Of a DNA stretch of 13,617 nt, positions 1 through 8,692 are shown piece after piece (the stretch's first letter is position 1; every line of letters starts with the position of its first letter). Source of the stretch: an uncultured Sulfurovum sp. (GTDB lineage Bacteria > Campylobacterota > Campylobacteria > Campylobacterales > Sulfurovaceae); contig CAMZNQ010000276.1 of assembly GCA_947313765.1 (NCBI GenBank), positions 1 to 13,617 on the forward strand, read 5' to 3'. The notes under the pieces were generated by a model, which saw nothing but the letters and a program-made list of their open reading frames with translations, did not search any database and was not told the DNA's origin. The translations under genes were made by a program, and so were the position numbers.

Positions 1-845
1 GAAAGTCTACTACTTCTGTCAACTTAGCAATTGCTATGGCTATGCAAGGTAAGAAAGTAGGGCTTTTAGACGCTGATATTTATGGACCAAATATCCCTCG
101 TATGATGGGTTTAAATGGTGTTAAGCCAGAGATTCAAGGAAATAAAGTACAGCCATTAAAAGCTTATGGGGTAGAGATGATGTCAATGGGTTCATTGATG
201 GAAGATGGACAATCTCTAATCTGGAGAGGTTCTATGATTATGAAAGCTATTGAGCAGTTCTTGCGTGATATTTTATGGTCAGAATTAGATGTATTGGTTA
301 TAGATATGCCTCCAGGAACTGGTGATGCTCAACTTACATTGGCTCAATCTGTACCAGTAACAGCAGGTATTGTTGTAACAACTCCTCAACAAGTAAGTTT
401 AGATGATTCAAAAAGAAGTTTAGATATGTTTGAAAAACTTCATATCCCAATTGCAGGTGTAGTTGAAAATATGTCTGGATTTATCTGTCCTTCTTGTGAT
501 ACAGAGTCAGATATCTTTGGAATGGGTACAAGTAAAGAGGTTGCTTCATCATATAATGCAGAGCTTATTGCACAAGTTCCAATAGAACCAGCAATAAGAA
601 TTGGTGGAGATACAGGTCAACCTATTACTTTCCATAATCCAGATAGTGAAACAGCAAAACGTTACCATACAGCAGCATCAAATCTTTTAGCATTTATTGA
701 TAAGGTTAATGAAGAGGGTGGAGCAGATAATTCAGCAGTTCAACCAACAACACCTCCTGGTGTATCTGCTTGTAGTACAGGTGGTGCATCAGCTTCTCAA
801 GCACCAGCACATACAAAAGCTGGTGGAGGATGTGGTTGTAACTAA
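1..845 (+). CDS. mrp: Mrp/ApbC-family Fe-S cluster carrier P-loop ATPase, 5' truncated
   Basis: The gene is cut by the window's left edge. The reading frame runs from base 3, where the end of the Walker A loop is visible as KSTTSVNLA, so the ATG at 36 is internal and not the start. Family hallmarks follow: the [16 protein letters not shown] segment, the Walker B-like [10 protein letters not shown] (about 290-325) and a CPSC motif (486-497). In Mrp/NBP35/ApbC proteins that CxxC pair binds a bridging [4Fe-4S] cluster at the dimer interface. The family is cytoplasmic and carries Fe-S clusters to target apoproteins. The C-terminus is unusual: a low-complexity Ala/Ser/Thr/Pro/Gly-rich tail of about 40 residues with one isolated Cys and a terminal GGGCGCN, which could be an extra metal or cluster ligand site (inference). 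A ParA/MinD-type ATPase is excluded by the CPSC motif. It converges on the next gene with a 12-base gap. Confidence 0.95.
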   Translation, partial: KSTTSVNLAIAMAMQGKKVGLLDADIYGPNIPRMMGLNGVKPEIQGNKVQPLKAYGVEMMSMGSLMEDGQSLIWRGSMIMKAIEQFLRDILWSELDVLVIDMPPGTGDAQLTLAQSVPVTAGIVVTTPQQVSLDDSKRSLDMFEKLHIPIAGVVENMSGFICPSCDTESDIFGMGTSKEVASSYNAELIAQVPIEPAIRIGGDTGQPITFHNPDSETAKRYHTAASNLLAFIDKVNEEGGADNSAVQPTTPPGVSACSTGGASASQAPAHTKAGGGCGCN

Positions 846-857
846 TTAGTTATCTCA

Positions 858-1082
858 TCAACTTATTCGTTTAAGTTGCATGTACCAATCTTCATCTTCA
901 TCATAAGCATCTGTTAGGGTTATCTCTAGCCCTTCAGATGTCATCATTACATCAAGAATATACTCTTGTGGAATATCTAGTATCTCTTCACAATAATCCA
1001 ATGCATTATAGGATATATATAAATCCTCTATATTCCAACTCTTATCTATTTTTTTTATATTTATAATAAAAAACTCCTCCAT
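858..1082 (-). CDS. Small acidic protein of unknown function
   Basis: A 74-residue protein I do not recognise. The start is well supported: ATG at 1082 is preceded by a strong ribosome binding site, AAAGGAG (1095-1089), at 6-base spacing. It is acidic (several Asp/Glu clusters, including DAYDEDEDWY near the C-terminus) and has no predicted signal peptide, membrane segment or metal-binding Cys cluster. A predicted mix of short strands and helices (FFIINIKKI, then LEITLTDAY) suggests a small alpha/beta fold. It is the last same-strand gene after the response regulator, 69 bases downstream. It may be the tail of the signalling operon or have its own promoter in the palindrome-rich gap. Function unknown; a link to the phosphorelay rests only on position. 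Confidence 0.75.
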   Translation of the reverse strand: MEEFFIINIKKIDKSWNIEDLYISYNALDYCEEILDIPQEYILDVMMTSEGLEITLTDAYDEDEDWYMQLKRIS

Positions 1083-1102
1083 ATCTAACTCCTTTGAAAA
1101 AC

Positions 1103-1132
1103 TAATATATTAATATTTTAATATATTAATAG
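1103..1132. promoter_or_regulatory. Tandem AT palindromes in the gap before the small acidic gene
   Basis: The 12-base string TAATATATTAAT occurs twice (1103-1114 and 1119-1130), 16 bases apart. Each contains the perfect palindrome TAATATATTA, and the overlapping palindrome ATATTAATAT lies at 1107-1116 with a 9/10 copy at 1123-1132. The same 10-mer is in the centre of the 16-base palindrome upstream of the operon's first gene (6337-6352). This could be a -10 region and operator for the 858-1082 gene, or simply AT-rich sequence; no G or C lies within the two repeats. Inference only. Confidence 0.35.
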
Positions 1133-1151
1133 TTGTAAATAGTAGAGTATT

Positions 1152-1538
1152 TTAATTTTTATTAAATCTATTATCTTTAGTTTTGATAATAGATGAGAGA
1201 AGTTTCTCTTCGGTTACAGGTTTAACTATAAAATAATCTGCACCCAAATCAAGTATCTCTTTAACTCTTAAATCATTAGAAGAGATAGCAATAATCTGTA
1301 TATCAGTTAGAGAGTTATCATTTATATATTTTATTAAAAATTCTGAACCATCCATATTTGGCATCTCTACATCTAGTAAAATAAGTTGTATATCTCTATT
1401 CTCTCTACATTTTATCAAAGCATCTTCTCCATCAACAGACTCAATAGTCTCTATTTGGTAAAGTATTTTTTTTAAAAAAGAGATAATTAACCTTCTATTT
1501 ATATAGTCATCATCAACAATTAAAACTTTAAAAATCAT
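1152..1538 (-). CDS. Single-domain response regulator (CheY-like receiver)
   Basis: 128 residues forming one receiver domain and no output domain. All catalytic positions are present: acidic triad D9-D10-D11, phospho-acceptor D56 (in LLDVEMPNMDG), switch residue S86 (in IIAISSND) and K106 (in VKPV). It should accept phosphate from the Hpt protein or hybrid kinase encoded upstream and act through protein-protein contact. The start ATG lies 3 bases after the kinase stop codon, and its ribosome binding site (AAAGGAT) lies inside the last kinase codons, so translation of the two is probably coupled. It lacks a DNA-binding, GGDEF or HD-GYP module, so the phosphorelay output is not visible in this operon. 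The active-site assignment is seen directly; the partner assignment is inferred from gene order. Confidence 0.93.
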   Translation of the reverse strand: MIFKVLIVDDDYINRRLIISFLKKILYQIETIESVDGEDALIKCRENRDIQLILLDVEMPNMDGSEFLIKYINDNSLTDIQIIAISSNDLRVKEILDLGADYFIVKPVTEEKLLSSIIKTKDNRFNKN

Positions 1539-1541
1539 ATT

Positions 1542-4500
1542 TTATCCTTTGTATTTTTTAATGAGATTTTCAATTTTATTTCGTGTAATTACTCCTGAAA
1601 GAATCTCTTTTATAAATTTTTTATTGTAGTGTTGTTCTTCACTACTATCACTTGATAGTAAAATAACATTCATACTTTGATGCTGTTTTTGTAAGATATT
1701 TCTTTTAAACTCTTGAATTAACTTTTTATCAATTAAGAGCATATCATATTTATAATTTTGAATAATAGATTCTAATTCATCAATATTATCTAATATTTGA
1801 ATCTTGTAACCCATATTACTTATAACTTTAGAGAGAATTTGTGCTTCAATTTGGTTCTTTTTTGCAATAATAATTACTCTCTCTTCTATCTTCTCTTCCA
1901 TAATAATATTTTTTATTGTATCACTATCTTTCTTTTCTAACATATCAGCAGTTATGACTTTTTTACTAAAATTATTTTGCTCTTTATCTGTTTCTATCTT
2001 ATCGTTACTTATATCCTCTTTACTCTTTGGTTCTAAAAATTTCTTTAAAATAAATAGTAATTCATTAGTCTCTATAGGTTTTGCAATATACTCATCCAAT
2101 CCATCAGACATGAAACGTTCACGGTCTCCATTTAGTGCATTTGCTGTTAATGCAACAATTGGAGTATGTGTTAAATTCTCTTCATTTTCATATTTTATTA
2201 TTTCATGAGTTGCTTCAATCCCATCCATAACAGGCATCTGTATATCCATTAAAATTAAATTATACTTTTCATCTTTATATTTTTCAAAAGCTTCAAGACC
2301 ATTATTTGCAAGTTCAACAGAGACACCATATCTAATAAGAATCTGTTTAATAAGTTTTTGGTTAATAAAATTATCTTCTGCAACTAATATTTTTCCTTCA
2401 AATTGAATATCTTGGAATGGAAATATCTGTCCTTTACTTAAACCATCAATATTTTCTTTTTTATCTTTTTGAGATATTACCTCTAAACCCTGAATAACTT
2501 TTGTTGGAGTAAGTGGTTTATAGAGTACTTTAGCAACACTCATCTCTAGTGATTCAAGTTTTTTTCTATTTGAAAAACTTGAAAGTAAAATTAGTTTATT
2601 TGATTGTAATTTACGAATACTTTTAATAATCTCATCACTACAATCATCTAAATCAATCCAAATACTTTTAATATCTTTATTATCATTATACTCTTTTAAA
2701 TCATGAGGTGTAGAGAATGATTTAATATCTATTTTAAAATGGTCTAAATATTTTGATAGATATATATCTTGTTGTACTGGTAAATCATATTTAAATTTGG
2801 AAATTGTAATATCATTAAACTTTGATACTTTACCTAGTTTAGTACTCTCAAGAACCTCTTCAAATATAATATTGAAGAAGAAGCGACTACCTTTCTCCTT
2901 TTGGCTCTCTAGTTCCAATTTAGAACCCATAAGTTCTAAGAATTTTGTAGAGATAGTTAATCCTAAACCTGTTCCCCCATATTTTCTAGTAATTGAGACA
3001 TCAGCTTGTGTAAATGCATTAAATACATTGAGCTGTTGCTCTTTTGTCATTCCTACACCATTGTCTTGAATGGAAAATGAAATTTCAGTTTGATTATCTG
3101 CAGAGGATACTTGTTTTATATCTATAGATATTTTCCCACCAAGGTCTGTGAATTTAATAGCATTGCTCATAAGATTAATAATAACCTCTTTTATCTTTAC
3201 AGAATCTCCTAATAGTTTTTCATCTATATTTGGGTCTAAAAAGAAATTTAGTTCAATATTCTTTTCAGAAGCACGAACACCATATGTCTCTACAGCATTT
3301 TCAAACTCAACTATAGGGTCAAAAACAATCATATCAAGCTCTGTTTTATTGCTCTCTATTTTTGAAAGGTCTAAGATATTATTAATAATAGATAGTAGAT
3401 TTTCTGAACTTTTTTCAATGATATTTGTAAACTCTACCTGCTCATCATCTAGTTGAGTACTCTTTAATAGTTCAGTAAATCCTACAATTCCATTTAGAGG
3501 AGTTCGTATCTCATGAGACATATTTGCTAAAAAGAGTGATTTTGATTCATTTGCTTCAAGTGCTTCCATCTTATCTGACTTTGCATTTTCAATAAGTAGT
3601 TCAATAAATTTATAAGCCTCTTTCATACCCTTACTTGTATGTAAATCAATATCTTTTATAGCTGATATATCTGTTCCTTCAAATGTAGAGTCTGCCTCTT
3701 TAACTGCATTATTTAGAATCTCTTCTAAATCTTTCATATTACTACTAAGCTCTTTTCTTGTTATTATCCCAATAATAGATAGAATAGCTGTTAACAGTAT
3801 TATAAATCCTGCAATTGCTAAAATAATGTATTGTTGCTCTTTATACTCTTTAATCTTATCTTGTAGTCTTGATTCTAGTCTATTTTGCAGTTTATAAAGA
3901 TAGTTTAATTTGTTACTATTTTGGTTAAACCATTCTTTCGCAGATATTTTAAAAGAGCCTGTTTGAAATCTTTTTTGAAGTTCTATATAGCTATTATCAA
4001 CTATTTTAAAACTACTTTTAACATTTGTTTGATTAAGATATATATTCAAATCTTCTTTAAGTAAGTTGTCTTTTATCTGCTCTTTTTGAAAAGTATTTAA
4101 ATGATTTTGTATACTATTTAAAAAAGACAACTCTATGCTTTTTAAAGGTTTTTTAGATTCTATAAAATAGGTTAAATAATCTCTATGTAGGCTATTACTT
4201 TTAATATCTAAACGCAGTTGAAGTAAGGCATTTTGTAGAGCTTCAATATCCATATTTAGATTAAGATTATAATTTGTTAGTTTTTTTTCTAATTTATCTA
4301 ATATCTTATCATTATAGCCATCGTGAAAAGCTTCTCTAAAGCTAATTTTCTTCTTTTTAATATCTCTTCTAAGAGATTTTAGCTCATTAGATAGCTTTAT
4401 TAACTCTTGTGTAGATAGAGAGTTTTTTATTCTATTTATAATTAAATTATTACTATTTATCTCTTTTTTCCATAAGTTTGAATCTTTTTGATTTGATGCA

Positions 4501-4700
4501 ATAGCAATTGTTGACAAGCCTCTCTCTTTTCTAATTCCCGATATAGCTCTATTTAACTCTTTTACTTGATTAAGAGTATTTTCCAATCTATTACTCTTTT
4601 CAATATTATTGTATGATAGATATATATAATAACTTGCTATACCAAAAAGTAATATAAGGGGTAGGGTACTTATGAGTTTTATTCTATTATAAAGTTGCAT
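1542..4700 (-). CDS. NIT-domain hybrid histidine kinase with three receiver-like domains
   Basis: 1052 residues, inner-membrane. TM1 is about 9-29. A periplasmic all-helical region (about 40-285) carries the NIT signature KERGLS (58-63) and a late IxAKEWF segment, as in the nitrate/nitrite-sensing NIT family. TM2 is about 291-313. A charged linker leads to HisKA with H396 in [11 protein letters not shown], then HATPase_c with N box N513, G1 DNGVG (546-550) and G2 GGTGLG (575-580). Receiver-like domain 1 (about 632-745) lacks the N-terminal acidic pair but keeps D683, S707/S708 and K728. Receiver 2 (about 769-890) is canonical: E775/D776, D819, T852, K874. Receiver-like domain 3 (about 941-1050) has AKK where the acids belong; D991 is kept but the KP lysine is missing. 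A ribosome binding site (AAAGG) precedes the start, 11 bases after the Hpt gene. Nitrate as ligand is a family-level guess. Confidence 0.93.
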   Translation of the reverse strand: MQLYNRIKLISTLPLILLFGIASYYIYLSYNNIEKSNRLENTLNQVKELNRAISGIRKERGLSTIAIASNQKDSNLWKKEINSNNLIINRIKNSLSTQELIKLSNELKSLRRDIKKKKISFREAFHDGYNDKILDKLEKKLTNYNLNLNMDIEALQNALLQLRLDIKSNSLHRDYLTYFIESKKPLKSIELSFLNSIQNHLNTFQKEQIKDNLLKEDLNIYLNQTNVKSSFKIVDNSYIELQKRFQTGSFKISAKEWFNQNSNKLNYLYKLQNRLESRLQDKIKEYKEQQYIILAIAGFIILLTAILSIIGIITRKELSSNMKDLEEILNNAVKEADSTFEGTDISAIKDIDLHTSKGMKEAYKFIELLIENAKSDKMEALEANESKSLFLANMSHEIRTPLNGIVGFTELLKSTQLDDEQVEFTNIIEKSSENLLSIINNILDLSKIESNKTELDMIVFDPIVEFENAVETYGVRASEKNIELNFFLDPNIDEKLLGDSVKIKEVIINLMSNAIKFTDLGGKISIDIKQVSSADNQTEISFSIQDNGVGMTKEQQLNVFNAFTQADVSITRKYGGTGLGLTISTKFLELMGSKLELESQKEKGSRFFFNIIFEEVLESTKLGKVSKFNDITISKFKYDLPVQQDIYLSKYLDHFKIDIKSFSTPHDLKEYNDNKDIKSIWIDLDDCSDEIIKSIRKLQSNKLILLSSFSNRKKLESLEMSVAKVLYKPLTPTKVIQGLEVISQKDKKENIDGLSKGQIFPFQDIQFEGKILVAEDNFINQKLIKQILIRYGVSVELANNGLEAFEKYKDEKYNLILMDIQMPVMDGIEATHEIIKYENEENLTHTPIVALTANALNGDRERFMSDGLDEYIAKPIETNELLFILKKFLEPKSKEDISNDKIETDKEQNNFSKKVITADMLEKKDSDTIKNIIMEEKIEERVIIIAKKNQIEAQILSKVISNMGYKIQILDNIDELESIIQNYKYDMLLIDKKLIQEFKRNILQKQHQSMNVILLSSDSSEEQHYNKKFIKEILSGVITRNKIENLIKKYKG

Positions 4701-4711
4701 ATTAAACCTTT

Positions 4712-5839
4712 CTATTTATTATTGAGTTGTTTCATATAATCTTCTAATGATAAGAAATGACCCCAATATTTAATAATTAGCTCTTCTAGCTTTGAGTGTT
4801 CAGTACAGAACTGTATCTCTTCTAAAATATCGGCTAACTCATTAATTCTTAAATTACTTGCTGCACCTTTTAACTTATGTCCTAACTCATGGATATTATC
4901 CATATCTTTTTGATAATATGATGTTAACAGGTGGTCTTTATCTTGATGTGCCTGTTCAATGAAATCCTCAACAAACTCCTCTATGAGTTCAACAGGTAAG
5001 TTTAATTCATCAGCAGCTACTTGAGGGTCATAAGAGATTGGTAATGGAGATACACTATCTAGCTTTATCTCTTTAATACTATTTTGTGGTTTAATAACTG
5101 TTGGAGTATGAACCTCTGTTATGAAATCTTCAAAATCTTCCTCTCTATTTTTGTTACTTGTCTCTGCTTTGTTTAGTAGGTCTGTAAATCGTGTATTTAA
5201 AACCTCTTCTGGATTCTCTTGTAAATCATCTTCTAAAAAGAGTTCATCAATCTCTTCATCATCAGGTCTTTCCATAGTAATGAGTGCTAATTTAGAGTAA
5301 TATTCATCTATTAGTGGCATACGCTCACGATGTGAAAGTTTTTGAATTTTTAAAAGTAGTCTATTTATCTCTGGTATTTTTAGTGTTACAGCAAGATTAG
5401 ATAGATTTTTGATAACTTTATCATTCCCTTCTATTAGACGTTTCTCATCAATAATAGATTGGTCAATAAAGCTATCAATATATAGTTTATAATCTTCAAT
5501 AGATAATCCAATATCTTTAGAAATCTTTTTTACATCTAAGTATATAAGTTGTAAATCTGTTTTAAATTTACTTTTATCTTCATTGCTTTTTCCTTTAGAT
5601 ACATTTTTTAACTCAACAAGATAAAAACTACCTAATATACTACTATCTAATTTTGTATCTATAAAATCTGCATCTATATATCTATTTTCTAGTGCAATAG
5701 ATATTCTATTTTTTTCAAATGTAACTGCTTTGAGTATATTAGCTCTATTGAGTTCATCAAAACTACTGTACTCTAAGAGTTTAATAAACTCTTGGTCAGC
5801 TACAATTAGTTCTTTATTATCATTATATCCGTAATACAT
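4712..5839 (-). CDS. PAS-like/tandem Hpt phosphotransfer protein
   Basis: 375 residues, soluble. Residues 1-80 look like a degenerate PAS fold ([13 protein letters not shown] near the start, [10 protein letters not shown] as the last strand). A C-terminal Hpt domain (about 270-370) has the classic [10 protein letters not shown] with phospho-acceptor H321, so it can pass phosphate between the kinase receiver and a response regulator. Residues about 95-190 are a second copy of the same domain: [18 protein letters not shown] aligns without gaps to [18 protein letters not shown], but the phospho-His is replaced by K144 and the following KG is lost. An acidic, disordered-looking linker (about 190-260) joins the two. 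The start has a GAGG ribosome binding site. It lies between the PAS gene (33-base gap) and the kinase gene (11-base gap), so it is the probable cognate phosphotransfer protein. The Hpt assignment is strong; the PAS-like region is less certain. Confidence 0.9.
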   Translation of the reverse strand: MYYGYNDNKELIVADQEFIKLLEYSSFDELNRANILKAVTFEKNRISIALENRYIDADFIDTKLDSSILGSFYLVELKNVSKGKSNEDKSKFKTDLQLIYLDVKKISKDIGLSIEDYKLYIDSFIDQSIIDEKRLIEGNDKVIKNLSNLAVTLKIPEINRLLLKIQKLSHRERMPLIDEYYSKLALITMERPDDEEIDELFLEDDLQENPEEVLNTRFTDLLNKAETSNKNREEDFEDFITEVHTPTVIKPQNSIKEIKLDSVSPLPISYDPQVAADELNLPVELIEEFVEDFIEQAHQDKDHLLTSYYQKDMDNIHELGHKLKGAASNLRINELADILEEIQFCTEHSKLEELIIKYWGHFLSLEDYMKQLNNK

Positions 5840-5872
5840 AATTACCTCACTTTTTTATATATTATTATTTAT

Positions 5873-6277
5873 TTATTTATTATTATATTGAGTATATAGC
5901 TCAATCTCTTCTTCTCTATTTAGTCTTGATGTTGGCTTATGTACGATGATAAATCCACTGATATTTGAATCATTATCATATTTTAAAGTACAGTGAATAT
6001 CGGACCAAAAGTACATTCCATCACGACGCATATTTTTTAAGGTAGAGAACCACTGCTTTAACTTTTTTTTTGTTGACCAAAGGTTATTATATATAACATC
6101 AGGAACATCAGGATGTTTAAAAATAGAGTGATTTTTTCCTATTAATTCTGATTTTCTAAATCCTGTAACTTCACAAAAATCTTGGTTAGCATAGGTAATA
6201 ATACCTCTTAAATCAATTTCATATATTAAATTTTCTGTAAATGTGTATTCTACATCTAGTGGTATTGGACGATGCAC
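5873..6277 (-). CDS. Stand-alone Aer/CetB-type PAS sensor protein
   Basis: 134 residues, a single PAS domain and no output domain. It begins with GTG (6277-6275), 4 bases after AAAGGAG; no in-frame ATG is nearby. It resembles the N-terminal FAD-binding PAS of the aerotaxis receptor Aer and the Campylobacter energy-taxis protein CetB: YANQDFCEVTGF, GKNHSIFKHPDVP and NLW (W67), followed by W76 and W91. H50, H55, D57 and W67 match positions tied to FAD binding or signalling in Aer (my recollection of the Aer alignment); the Aer Arg next to the His is K54 here. A redox or energy-state input is therefore plausible. It is the first gene of the signalling block and is followed by the double-Hpt gene. 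Whether it signals to the kinase or to an unlinked chemoreceptor (as CetB does with CetA) cannot be told from the sequence. Confidence 0.88.
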   Translation of the reverse strand: MHRPIPLDVEYTFTENLIYEIDLRGIITYANQDFCEVTGFRKSELIGKNHSIFKHPDVPDVIYNNLWSTKKKLKQWFSTLKNMRRDGMYFWSDIHCTLKYDNDSNISGFIIVHKPTSRLNREEEIELYTQYNNK

Positions 6278-6318
6278 ACTACTCCTTTTTATTTACTCTT
6301 AACCTTATAGATAACTTT

Positions 6319-6352
6319 ATTATAAAAAGACTAAAAATTATATTAATATAAT
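6319..6352 (-). promoter_or_regulatory. Candidate promoter and operator of the signalling operon
   Basis: Read on the minus strand, TATAAT (6324-6319) lies 41 bases upstream of the GTG start of the PAS gene and would give a leader of about 35 bases. A perfect 16-base palindrome, ATTATATTAATATAAT (6337-6352), is centred on where the -35 region would be with a 17-base spacer (6342-6347). That placement suits a repressor or activator site. It is entirely A/T in an A/T-rich gap, so chance is a real alternative. Confidence 0.45.
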
Positions 6353-6406
6353 CTTATTCATTACTATTAAAATATAAAGTCAAGTTTTAAAATGTACTAA
6401 ATAATA

Positions 6407-6442
6407 AATGGTGTTCTGTTATAGATATTAAAGAACATCATT
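6407..6442 (-). terminator. Probable uvrC terminator hairpin
   Basis: Arms AATGGTGTTCT (6407-6417) and AGAACATCATT (6432-6442) are complementary at 10 of 11 positions with a 14-base loop. On the minus strand the hairpin starts 8 bases after the uvrC stop codon and is followed by a T-rich run (TATTATTTAG). On that strand the single non-match is an A/C mismatch. It would separate uvrC from the signalling operon. The long loop and interrupted T run make it a moderate rather than strong terminator. Confidence 0.55.
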
Positions 6443-6449
6443 TAACATT

Positions 6450-8246
6450 TTATGTTTTCAGTATTTTAGCAATTTTTTTACTACTAACTACTGAAATTTC
6501 ATCAAAAGTTGCATTTTTTATAGCTTTAAAAGTTCCAAAATAGTTAATAAGCTTTTTTATGGTGGCAGGTCCAATACCTTTTTTTTTCAAAAGATAACTC
6601 TCTATATCCTCTTTACGTTTTTTATTTCTATGGTAATTAAGTGCAAAACGGTGGGATTCATCACGTTGTCTTTGAATCCATTGTAGTCGTTTATCTATAG
6701 GTTTTAGTTCAAAAACAGAACTTTTCGTATATATAATATCTTTTGCAAAACCTTTAGATCTATGGGCTTTAGAGTCAATTTTCTCTTTTGCTATTGCAAT
6801 GACATTTAGAGTAATTTGTGATTCTGCTAAAATTTTTACTGCTAATCTTCTTAATGTCTCTCCTCCATCTAAAATCCATAAATCAGGTTTTGGATTTTTT
6901 GAAAAACTTTCAACTCTTCTTGTAAGCATCTCTCTCATCTGTCCATACTCATCTTTTGCTTTTAACTCATATCTTCTATAATCTTTTTTTATCCACTCTC
7001 CATCTTCCCATACAACCATTGCTCCTACTGTTGCAGAACCCATCATGTGGGAGTTATCAAAACTCTCTACTCTATATGGAGTGGTATCTAACTCAAAAAG
7101 TTTAGCGACCTCTCTCTCCATCTCCCCTTTTGAGTTAGGACTATTTCTTAATATTTCATGGGCATTACTCAATGCAACATCTATAAGTTTTAATTTTTTG
7201 CCTTTTTTGGGATTTGCAATAGTTATTTTTTTTGAAAATCTAAAACTTAAAAGTTTAGATAATCTCTCTCTATCTTCAAACTCCTCTGCCACTAAGATAG
7301 TTTTTACAACTTGAGGAGAGTCTTCTGTATAGAATCCTAATATGGCTTGTTTGTAGGCTTCATTTATATCAAAAGAGTCATATGTACGAAAGGTAGTAAA
7401 AGAGGAGGAGATTATTTTACCTAAACGCATAAAGAGTTTAACAATAACAGCTTTTCTTCCAATATTTACAATAGCAAAAATATCTATATCCTCTTTTGAG
7501 AGTAAATCAAGGTTAGAGCCAATAGTTAAAGAGTCAATCATATTGATATTATCTCTTAGTTTTCCTGCCTCTTCAAACCGTTCAGCCATAGCAAGATTTA
7601 ACATTTTACTCTTTAACTCTTCTATTAAAAATTTTCGTTTACTAATGGCACTCTTTGCTCTGTTTACTATTAGTTCATACTCCTCTTTAGATATTTTGGA
7701 TTCACATGGAGCAAGACATTTTTTGATTTGATAAAAGAGACAAGCTTTTCCCTCTTTTAAGCAGGATTTTTTTTGAACTAAAGGAAAAAGTTCATAAAGA
7801 GTATCAAGTAGAACCTTTGCTCCCTTTGGAAATGGTCCATAATATATAATATTTTTACCCTTAATAACTTTTCTTGTAATCTCAAATCGTGGAAACTCTT
7901 GGTTCTCATCAATATAGATATATGGGTAGGTCTTATCATCTCTTAGTAAAATGTTATATTTTGGATTGAGTTGTTTAATGAGAGAGTTTTCTAAAATTAG
8001 TGCATCCTCTTCACTATCTACCACTATATACTCAATATTAGTTGATTGAGATAACATACTAATAGTACGCATATTTAGATTAGGATTAGGGTGGATATTG
8101 GGTGTAAATCTCCAATAACTCTTTATTCGTTTTTTTAGATTTTTAGCTTTACCAACATAGAGTAACCTGCTGTTTTCATCAAAGTATTTGTATATACCAG
8201 ACTTTTCTGGTAGAGTCTCTATAATTTTTAGTATCTTTTTATGCAT
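6450..8246 (-). CDS. uvrC: Excinuclease ABC subunit C
   Basis: 598 residues, the normal full length. UvrC makes the two incisions around a DNA lesion after UvrA/UvrB loading. Domains in order: GIY-YIG nuclease (about 14-100; SGIYKYF, LLYVGKAKNLKKR) for the 3' cut; a four-Cys cluster C162, C169, C177, C181, matching the Cys set reported to bind [4Fe-4S] in E. coli UvrC; the UVR motif (about 210-238) that contacts UvrB; the RNase H-like nuclease (about 390-540; ESFDNSH with D397, D432, ILDGG with D460, H532) for the 5' cut; and a C-terminal helix-hairpin-helix (about 555-595; GIGPATIKKL). The start ATG lies 5 bases after the stop of the DciA-like gene and has no clear ribosome binding site of its own, which suggests translational coupling. 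No sign of damage. Confidence 0.97.
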   Translation of the reverse strand: MHKKILKIIETLPEKSGIYKYFDENSRLLYVGKAKNLKKRIKSYWRFTPNIHPNPNLNMRTISMLSQSTNIEYIVVDSEEDALILENSLIKQLNPKYNILLRDDKTYPYIYIDENQEFPRFEITRKVIKGKNIIYYGPFPKGAKVLLDTLYELFPLVQKKSCLKEGKACLFYQIKKCLAPCESKISKEEYELIVNRAKSAISKRKFLIEELKSKMLNLAMAERFEEAGKLRDNINMIDSLTIGSNLDLLSKEDIDIFAIVNIGRKAVIVKLFMRLGKIISSSFTTFRTYDSFDINEAYKQAILGFYTEDSPQVVKTILVAEEFEDRERLSKLLSFRFSKKITIANPKKGKKLKLIDVALSNAHEILRNSPNSKGEMEREVAKLFELDTTPYRVESFDNSHMMGSATVGAMVVWEDGEWIKKDYRRYELKAKDEYGQMREMLTRRVESFSKNPKPDLWILDGGETLRRLAVKILAESQITLNVIAIAKEKIDSKAHRSKGFAKDIIYTKSSVFELKPIDKRLQWIQRQRDESHRFALNYHRNKKRKEDIESYLLKKKGIGPATIKKLINYFGTFKAIKNATFDEISVVSSKKIAKILKT

Positions 8247-8251
8247 TAAAA

Positions 8252-8692
8252 CTATCTTGTTATTAACTCTTTTATGTTCCTAAAAGCCTCAATTAACTCT
8301 CTATCTTCACTCTCAATATTAAATGTACCTAGAGATTGTTCTCTATAATAGGGGACTGTTTTCTCTATTTTATTATTTTTAATAATAGATATATATTTTG
8401 AGTTAAAAACTACTACTTTAGAGGCTTTTAAAGTTTTACACTTTATGTCTATGCTACTTAACATATTTAATACATTTTTAAATGAATCTCTATTATAATT
8501 TATCTCCATTTTATATCCAGGGTGTGATAGTGCTATAAATAGAGTATTTTCACGAATATAGATAAAAGCAATCGCTTTTTGAAACTTAGGAGCTAGAGAG
8601 GAGATAAACTTTTGATAACAGTACTGTTTCTTAAGTAATCTAAATTGAGGTAGGGATTTAATATGAGATATTATCGTATTACTATTTTTCAT
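8252..8692 (-). CDS. DUF721/DciA-like small protein
   Basis: 146 residues. The N-terminal half fits the pattern of DUF721 (DciA) proteins: an amphipathic helical start, then a short strand pair (TLFIALSHPGYKMEINY, about 50-66) and a helix (SFKNVLNML). DciA is the ancestral loader of the replicative helicase DnaB in bacteria lacking DnaC. The C-terminal part (about 85-146) has no recognisable motif. No membrane segment. It forms a two-gene unit with uvrC (5-base gap). The start ATG (8692-8690) has no ribosome binding site, but a perfect extended -10 promoter sits just upstream, placing the predicted transcript start on the A of the ATG. The family call is by eye only; an uncharacterised protein of another family remains possible. 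Confidence 0.6.
   Translation of the reverse strand: MKNSNTIISHIKSLPQFRLLKKQYCYQKFISSLAPKFQKAIAFIYIRENTLFIALSHPGYKMEINYNRDSFKNVLNMLSSIDIKCKTLKASKVVVFNSKYISIIKNNKIEKTVPYYREQSLGTFNIESEDRELIEAFRNIKELITR

Noticed and set aside
841..850. Palindrome ACTAATTAGT over the mrp stop codon as a terminator
   Set aside because: No loop, no G-C-rich stem and no T run; probably chance.
1954..3456. Plus-strand open frames within the kinase gene
   Set aside because: They are Ser/Phe/Ile-rich shadows of the AT-rich kinase sequence with no family pattern.
5858..5885. ATTT/ATT short tandem repeat across the end of the PAS gene, as a phase-variation tract
   Set aside because: Only about three perfect ATTT units, at the extreme 3' end of the gene; too short and badly placed to switch expression.
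6799..7731. Plus-strand open frames within uvrC
   Set aside because: They lie opposite conserved uvrC motifs and show no recognisable domain.
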